From NCBI GenBank assembly GCA_002477465.1, contig DLPV01000057.1, positions 42,608 to 102,416 on the forward strand: a stretch of 59,809 nt of DNA, given 5' to 3'. A model generated the notes under the pieces. That model had not been told where the DNA came from. It saw nothing but the letters and a program-made list of their open reading frames with translations, and searched no databases. Position numbers and translations under genes: made by a program. The stretch is from Gammaproteobacteria bacterium UBA7449. Lineage in GTDB: Bacteria; Pseudomonadota; Gammaproteobacteria; Pseudomonadales; Pseudohongiellaceae. Positions 55,137-59,809 of this stretch are shown here, one piece after another (position 1 is the first letter of the stretch; each line of letters begins with the position of its first letter).

Positions 55137-55736
55137 CTAATCGGCGTAGAAATCCCGAATAGTCTGCCAGGCCTCCTGCGGCGTCTCGACAAACTGAAAT
55201 ATCTCATACTCAGAACGATCGATCGCCCCTTTTTCCAGTAGCGCCTCGAAATCGATGATGCGCTCCCAGTAATCTCTGCCGAGCAGCAACACCGGCAGTG
55301 CCTTCATTTTTTTGGTCTGAATCAATGTAAGTGTCTCAAACAATTCATCCAGAGTGCCGTACCCACCTGGAAACACGACCAGAGCCACAGCCCACAGGTT
55401 CTCCCTGGCAAGACCCCGCTCATAGATCCCGGCAGCATCGTTTAGCATGATGCGCAGCAGATCAGCCGTCGCCGATGTGCAAAATATTGGGCCTGAAAAC
55501 CCCTTGCTGACAAGTTTGGGAAGCAGGCCACTATGATCGAGATGGGCGTGTGAAAGAGTTACGGCATCCAAATTCTGGATATCAAAATCGAAATTGTCTT
55601 TCTGGATACGCTTAATGGCATCGCCACCCTGGTGCATGCCGCAGTCAAGAATGATGCGCCCTGTGGCCTCTGACTCTAGCAGGTGGCCGGAGCCGGTTAC
55701 TTCCTGAGCTGCCCCCAAGAATGTCACTTTGGCCAT
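55137..55736 (-). CDS. Hybrid ORF: front of beta-CASP MBL protein joined to back of LOG-family protein
   Basis: 199 residues in one open frame. Residues 1-104 are the N-terminus of an RNA-processing-type beta-CASP metallo-beta-lactamase: VTFLGAAQEVTGSGHLLE, LDCGMHQGG, and SHAHLDHSG with HxHxDH (63-68), then CTSATADLLRIMLNDAAG. Residues about 110-199 are the C-terminal half of a LOG (lysine-decarboxylase-like, TIGR00730-type) nucleotide phosphoribohydrolase: PGGYGTLDELFETLTLIQT (123-141) and LLLGRDYWERIIDFEALL. The MBL half lacks its beta-CASP part and later ligands, and the LOG half lacks the N-terminal nucleotide strand. An in-frame deletion between two neighbouring genes is the simplest origin; a working fusion is less likely. 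Confidence 0.75.
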   Translation of the reverse strand: MAKVTFLGAAQEVTGSGHLLESEATGRIILDCGMHQGGDAIKRIQKDNFDFDIQNLDAVTLSHAHLDHSGLLPKLVSKGFSGPIFCTSATADLLRIMLNDAAGIYERGLARENLWAVALVVFPGGYGTLDELFETLTLIQTKKMKALPVLLLGRDYWERIIDFEALLEKGAIDRSEYEIFQFVETPQEAWQTIRDFYAD

Positions 55737-56159
55737 GCAATTTCCCCTTTGTTCTCAGGCTTTAACGACTGCATGGAAGACACCAGGACAGGCGACATGC
55801 GCACTGACATGCCGGCGCATAAAACCCTCGACCACTATGGCCAGGCGCTAATCATTGTCGGCAGTCTAATTCGGGAACAAAAGCAGTGAAATGCGTCAGA
55901 TCAACGGCGCGGGCTACCGCCAGAACGGCTAAACAGGCGGAAATAGTAGTGATCTCCACGGGATTAGCCGCGCGCTGTGAACTTGCTGCGGCGCGATAAA
56001 ACCGCGCTGAAAACACAGTTAATTCGACGTTCTGCTTTTAATCTGGCACGCCTTCTGGGAACATTGCGTCCTTTATTTGCAGCCTCAAAGCGCAAGCGCA
56101 ATTCAACTGCCCGCGCATTTTGGCATAACCCAGAACTCGCTGAACAAGGTAAGTAGCGC
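55737..56159. other. Divergent intergenic region before the sapC-like gene
   Basis: 423 bases between the divergent hybrid ORF and the SapC gene. No additional gene or structure is recognised. Confidence 0.35.
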
Positions 56160-56900
56160 ATGACCAACCACGTCCCCCTGGCAAAAGACCAACACGTCAA
56201 CCTGAGAGTCATCGAATCCGGTGACTACACCCGATTCAAGCAGCAAAACCTGATTCCCATCGTCGCCCGGGATTTTTTCACCCTGTCCGCAGAATTCCCC
56301 CTGGTTTTTGTCACCAATGAAAGCACCAAGGATTTCATCCCTGTGGCGATCATGGGTCTGCAGGATGGCCAAAACATCTATTGTCAGGAAGAGCCTTTCC
56401 CAGCCCACGTAGTGCCTCTGGGCTTTGGCAATGCGCCGTTTGCGATTGCCGCTGCCGACGAGAATCGCGAGCAATTTGTCGTGCTGGTTGATGAAGACAG
56501 TCAACTGCTGAGCGAAACCGCGGGTCAGGCCCTGTTCAATGAAGACGGTGAGAAAACTGAGTATATGGAGGCCCGGATAGAACGCCTCGTGCAGGCTGCC
56601 CACCAGAATGAGCAAACCGCACAGGTCACGCAATATCTTAAGGACAAAGGTCTGCTAGCCACGCAGCAGGTCAGGCTCCAGCATCGCCCCGATGGCAGGC
56701 TATACAACATCGATGGAATTTACACCGTTAATGAACAGAAGCTCAATGAATTGTCTGATGAGGACTTCCTGGATATGCGCAGCAGAGGGATACTGTCGCT
56801 GATTTACGCCCATCTGCATTCACTACAACAGCTGCGAAGGGTGTCTGAGCGCCAATATCACGCAGATCTCGCTGCCAGTCCCACCGAACCCTCTAGCTAA
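56160..56900 (+). CDS. SapC family protein
   Basis: 246 residues, no signal peptide. SapC features: HVNLRVIESGDYTRFKQQNL, IPIVARDFFTLSAEFPLVFV, VPLGFGNAPFAIA, and the end-region RSRGILSLIYAHLHSLQQLRR. The family was named from an S-layer-associated Campylobacter gene; its biochemistry is open. In many Proteobacteria SapC genes stand near TonB-dependent receptors, tryptophan-halogenase-like and cupin/2OG oxygenase genes. Here a 2OG-Fe(II) oxygenase gene lies 660 bases further on the same strand. A joint role in modifying an envelope protein is an inference. Confidence 0.85.
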   Translation: MTNHVPLAKDQHVNLRVIESGDYTRFKQQNLIPIVARDFFTLSAEFPLVFVTNESTKDFIPVAIMGLQDGQNIYCQEEPFPAHVVPLGFGNAPFAIAAADENREQFVVLVDEDSQLLSETAGQALFNEDGEKTEYMEARIERLVQAAHQNEQTAQVTQYLKDKGLLATQQVRLQHRPDGRLYNIDGIYTVNEQKLNELSDEDFLDMRSRGILSLIYAHLHSLQQLRRVSERQYHADLAASPTEPSS

Positions 56901-57075
56901 GTCCAGCCTCGAAAACTTTGGCTTCAGGCCGTTGCGGCCGCCCCGGCGGCCGTCTCCAGGGCACAGCTCCATAACGTTGTAAGGCAGCCTGCTCTGCAAG
57001 CTCGATAGAATTCCTTCGCCGTTTTAGCCCTGGAAGAGTAAAATCGGTCCAATTTGACAACAGGAGTGCATTCCG

Positions 57076-57537
57076 ATGAAACACCTTCTGACAGCAATAC
57101 TGTTCATGCTGCCCGCATTACCTCTCGCTGCCCAGGATGAGGAAGGCGAGGTTATTGTAATCGCTGAGCTAAGCCGTGCTGAAGTAGAAGAATTCATCGA
57201 AGAGGCAGAAGACCAGTTCTATGCCATATTTAATGCCAATATTGATGATGAAGACTATATGATCAGCTGTCGGAAAGAGACGCCGACTGGATCCAATATC
57301 CCGATCCGGGTCTGTGAACCTAAGTTCATGGTGGATGCCAGGGCCCGAAATGCCAACACTATTGGCTTTAATGCTGGGGTTGTTGAAGCAGACAGAGCCA
57401 TCCGCACTTCCGTCGAACCGCAGTACCAGCAATTGCAGGCAATGATGGAGCAGATGACCCAGGATGTCCCGGCGTTTGCGCAGATCGCTGGCATTCTGAC
57501 CCAGCTCCGCGCCAGGCGCGAACAGCTGACAAACTGA
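57076..57537 (+). CDS. Small exported protein of unknown function
   Basis: 153 residues with GGAG upstream and a signal peptide (LPALPLAAQDEE). The family is not recognised. The mature part has an acidic helix (SRAEVEEFIEEAEDQFYAIF), a disulfide-prone pair in SCRKETPTGSNIPIRVCEPK, and a long amphipathic C-terminal helix likely to form a coiled coil. It lies 20 bases before the 2OG oxygenase gene, so the two are probably co-transcribed. It may be a periplasmic helper or structural protein. Confidence 0.7.
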   Translation: MKHLLTAILFMLPALPLAAQDEEGEVIVIAELSRAEVEEFIEEAEDQFYAIFNANIDDEDYMISCRKETPTGSNIPIRVCEPKFMVDARARNANTIGFNAGVVEADRAIRTSVEPQYQQLQAMMEQMTQDVPAFAQIAGILTQLRARREQLTN

Positions 57538-57557
57538 GACTAGCGTTACCCAGATTC

Positions 57558-58289
57558 ATGGAAATCATCAACCCACTCGATACGGCCGCGCTGCATCACC
57601 AGTATCTGGATACTGGTTACGTCATCATCCGCGACCTGCTGCGCGAAGAAGTCGCTGAGGCAGCCTATGAGGCCCTGAAGAACCAGGTGCCCTGGGAGTT
57701 GCACTATCGGGAAATGAACACCGGCAGAGTCGGTGTGATTGATCCGGAACACCTTGAGGGGCTGACCCAGCGTGAGATCAAGCGGCTCTTGCCTCCCATG
57801 GCCACGCTCAAGGACAATGATTTTTCCTTCGCCTATTGCCGCTACACCATCCCGTCAAAACTGGAAAATGCGTCTCCAGACGCGCAAATCCTCACCGAGA
57901 TTTACCGCTACTTTAACAGCCCTGAATACCTAAAGTTAATGTCAGAGATCACCGGTGATGACAGCGGTCGCGAGGTCAGCACCTGGGCTTCCCGCTATGA
58001 CCGCAATCATCATTTGTCAGTGCATATGGATGAGAGCCCGGGACAGGAACGCATTGCGGCGCACGTGCTGGGCTTAAGCAAGAACTGGAAACAGGACTGG
58101 GGCGGTAACTTCGCCTTCTGTGATGACGAGGGTGAGCCCAACCTGGTTGTACCCCCGCAGTTCAATACCCTGGTGATGTTCAAGGTACCCAGGCTGCACC
58201 TGGTGACTCAGGTAGAGTCTTTCGCCGGTGATTCCCGCTATAGCCTCTTTGGTTGGTATAAAGGCAAGCAGGAGTATTTCTCCTCCTAA
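57558..58289 (+). CDS. 2-oxoglutarate/Fe(II)-dependent oxygenase (prolyl-hydroxylase type)
   Basis: 243 residues, cytoplasmic by sequence. The double-stranded beta-helix core has the iron ligands HxD in LSVHMDESPG and a distal His in VPRLHLVTQV, followed by the Arg that binds 2-oxoglutarate in DSRYSLFGWY. The N-terminal DTGYVIIRDLLREEVAEAAY is typical of the family. It probably hydroxylates a protein or small molecule using O2 and 2-oxoglutarate. It directly follows the small exported protein gene and is near the SapC gene. The substrate is unknown. Confidence 0.88.
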   Translation: MEIINPLDTAALHHQYLDTGYVIIRDLLREEVAEAAYEALKNQVPWELHYREMNTGRVGVIDPEHLEGLTQREIKRLLPPMATLKDNDFSFAYCRYTIPSKLENASPDAQILTEIYRYFNSPEYLKLMSEITGDDSGREVSTWASRYDRNHHLSVHMDESPGQERIAAHVLGLSKNWKQDWGGNFAFCDDEGEPNLVVPPQFNTLVMFKVPRLHLVTQVESFAGDSRYSLFGWYKGKQEYFSS

Positions 58290-58464
58290 CGCCACCACAT
58301 TCTGGCTTTTTGCAGGATTTTCGAAAAGGTTTCAAGCACCCAATCCCAATTGGAGTCATGCGGACAGGTGGATTAAAATACTTTCCTAAGTACAAAGACC
58401 CGCTGCGTCGGTCACCTAAATAGATAGAAGAATTTCCAGGTTTAGCCCACGAGACATACCCAAA

Positions 58465-59454
58465 ATGATGAAGAATTTCCTCAAAACATGGGGTACTAAC
58501 TCGCTGTACTGTGTTTTAGCTTGCGCCCTGCCGCCTTCGGCGCTGGAGGCGGCAACCATTGTCAATGTGCAGACTAACCTTGGCACATTCAAGCTGGAGT
58601 TATTTGAAGACAAGGCGCCGGCCACCGTCGCCAAATTCCTCGCCAATATCGAGGCCGGTCTCTACCAGTTCTCCATGTTTCATGAGACCGGCAGCACTTC
58701 GGTAAGAGGCGGCCTCTACTTTTACAATTCCTGCGGGGAGGGGCCGGTGCCAGCTCCTGGTATCACAACAATTCCCTTGGAGAACACTGGCTTACTCAAC
58801 ACCACACGGACCATTGCCATGGTCCCAACTGCAAGTGACCTGAACAGTGTGGGCAGCGAGTGGGTCATCAACCTGGGCAATAATGAGTCAATCTATCCAG
58901 CCAACGCCAAGCCAGTAGTTTTTGGCGAAGTCACAGAAGGGCTCAACACCGTCGACTCGATCGCGGATGCCTGGCGCGTGCCCATGGATATCAGCCCTTC
59001 CGTTCCTACGGTTAACTATGGCGGCATACCGGTGGTGCAATGCGGCCTCTTCAACGCCGAAAATGTGCTCAAGATGGCCATGCAGATCGAATCCATCGAT
59101 CCGCCTTCACATGGTGGCGGGGGCGGCGATGGCGGCAACACCGCCACCGCAACAAACTACTTTGATCCAGCCACCGGTCTGCTAAACATCAAGGTCGATG
59201 CAGGCGCCTCTGGTTTGCTGAGCCTTGCCCTGCGCCTGGAATCGGAAAACCCCATAATCATTCAGGCACAGCCGGAAACCGTGTCTACGCTGACAGAGAC
59301 CGAAGAAGGTATATCCACTTTCGATGCCAGCACCAGCAACCTGACCATTCCTGAAATCGAAATCAGCGGTCAAATAGCCTATCGCAATGTGGTATTCCGT
59401 CTCACAGATCCGGAGAATCTATTCTTCACGCTGATCTCGGCAGGTACGCCTTAA
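58465..59454 (+). CDS. Exported cyclophilin-type peptidyl-prolyl isomerase-like protein, degenerate active site
   Basis: 329 residues (a start one codon later is possible), with a signal peptide ending near LEAATIV. Residues 31-205 are a cyclophilin domain: VQTNLGTFKLELFEDKAPATVAKFL and later YPANAKPVVFGEVTEGLNTVDSIA. The active-site region is changed: where cyclophilins have FHR...QGG, this one has MFHETGSTSVRGG, so the catalytic Arg is Glu and the Gln is Arg. Isomerase activity is doubtful. A Gly-rich hinge (about 214-221) leads to a separate beta-rich C-terminal domain of unknown type. A periplasmic chaperone or scaffold role is possible. Confidence 0.8.
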   Translation: MMKNFLKTWGTNSLYCVLACALPPSALEAATIVNVQTNLGTFKLELFEDKAPATVAKFLANIEAGLYQFSMFHETGSTSVRGGLYFYNSCGEGPVPAPGITTIPLENTGLLNTTRTIAMVPTASDLNSVGSEWVINLGNNESIYPANAKPVVFGEVTEGLNTVDSIADAWRVPMDISPSVPTVNYGGIPVVQCGLFNAENVLKMAMQIESIDPPSHGGGGGDGGNTATATNYFDPATGLLNIKVDAGASGLLSLALRLESENPIIIQAQPETVSTLTETEEGISTFDASTSNLTIPEIEISGQIAYRNVVFRLTDPENLFFTLISAGTP

Positions 59455-59515
59455 AAACTCTGCTTGTCTAATCTAATCTCGTTGCGAGTATAGTCAGGGG
59501 CTGCGTTCCTGGCGC

Positions 59516-59547
59516 CAGCCGGATAGGGGTATACCCCTATCCGGCTG
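59516..59547. repeat. 32-base perfect palindrome
   Basis: The arm CAGCCGGATAGGGGTA is followed immediately by its exact complement. It lies 62 bases after the cyclophilin-like gene. There is no T-run, so it is a weak terminator at best. It may be an REP-type element. Confidence 0.8.
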
Positions 59548-59633
59548 CCACCCACAGAATTTGCAAGGCAGACAAGAAAGCTTCGCGAAAGGACATAGAA
59601 TTTGAGCTGCGAGCGGCCGACCTTGACTGCAGG

Positions 59634-59714
59634 ATTGTCGGTATAGCGTCCATCCCAGGACATAACCGACAATTGCTCCTGCATTGTCGGCATACCGTCC
59701 ATCCCAGGACATAA
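59634..59714. repeat. Two 32-base direct repeats, each with an internal hairpin
   Basis: Copies at 59634-59665 and 59683-59714 (period 49) share ATTGTCGG, CGTCCATCCCAGGACATAA and differ at two positions. Each contains GTCC/GGAC arms, and in the first copy ATTGTCGGT pairs with ACCGACAAT just downstream to make a longer stem. This is typical of dispersed palindromic repeats. Confidence 0.75.
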
Positions 59715-59809
59715 GGTGCTTTGAAACGTGTCTGAAAAGCTTATCGAAGGGAGACCAATGTTAAGCAGCGAGCGAGAGCATTCAGAACGAGGCAAAAGGA
59801 TTTCCTGAG

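Larger units (their letters stand above)
59455..59809. other. Repeat-bearing 3' intergenic region
   Basis: 355 bases to the window edge with no supported gene. It holds the 32-base palindrome and the paired 32-base repeats listed separately; minus-strand frames over the repeats are shadows. Confidence 0.45.

Overview
The window looks like chromosomal DNA of a heterotrophic, probably marine, gammaproteobacterium. This rests on gene content: PurE/PurK beside a TsaC/Sua5-type enzyme, a Nei-family glycosylase, SapC, GlmM and GlmS, and an unusually large set of exported enzymes. The lineage is an inference; there is no rRNA gene here. I found no tRNA, CRISPR array, intact insertion sequence, prophage or recognisable transcription-factor gene in the whole window.

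Layout. 1-6.1 kb (minus): an exported esterase-like hydrolase, an FMN-binding protein, then a three-gene operon of a PQQ-dependent dehydrogenase and two YceI proteins closed by a strong terminator. 6.6-9.1 kb (minus): exported HD-domain protein and exported amidohydrolase. 9.7-13.1 kb (plus): nucleoside hydrolase-ribokinase pair, then a membrane fatty-acid-hydroxylase-type enzyme with an exported SRPBCC protein. 13.6-19.9 kb: a redox locus. A plus-strand operon (beta-propeller, diheme lipoprotein, cytochrome c lipoprotein) and an exported FAH-fold protein converge on a minus-strand pair (heme/copper-monooxygenase-like protein and an exported partner) across a shared terminator. 20.3-31.3 kb: sodium:solute symporter, a dead Omp85 gene, membrane and DUF2855 proteins, a tandem NTF2-like protein, MetY-type sulfhydrylase, pyruvate kinase and a class V aminotransferase. 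31.6-41.5 kb: acyl-CoA ligase, a 1.3 kb gene-free stretch, DUF429, exported acetamidase/formamidase, S9 peptidase, a small exported protein and Nei. 41.8-48.2 kb: sugar-nucleotide genes (GlmM, UDP-HexNAc dehydrogenase, uronate epimerase, GlmS). 48.2-50.3 kb: decayed DNA with a broken J-domain gene and a PsiE-like gene. 50.8-53.4 kb: Sua5, PurE, PurK. 54-59.8 kb: exported metallo-beta-lactamase-fold protein, an MBL/LOG hybrid ORF, SapC, a small exported protein, a 2OG-Fe(II) oxygenase, a degenerate cyclophilin, and intergenic repeats.

How the parts fit. Many products act in the periplasm or outer envelope: a PQQ enzyme with YceI partners that may bind quinone, cytochrome c proteins, a copper-monooxygenase-like protein, peptidase, amidohydrolase, acetamidase, MBL and FAH folds. 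Together with the symporter they suggest oxidation and hydrolysis of small organic compounds outside the cytoplasm. The cytoplasmic genes serve nucleoside salvage, purine synthesis, methionine/sulfur assimilation, glycolysis and UDP-amino-sugar synthesis.

The genome segment also shows gene decay. A single TAG cuts off the conserved C-terminus of the heme/copper protein. An Omp85 gene has six premature stops and a frameshift, a J-domain gene has stops and several frameshifts, and a 199-residue ORF joins the front of a beta-CASP metallo-beta-lactamase to the back of a LOG-family protein.
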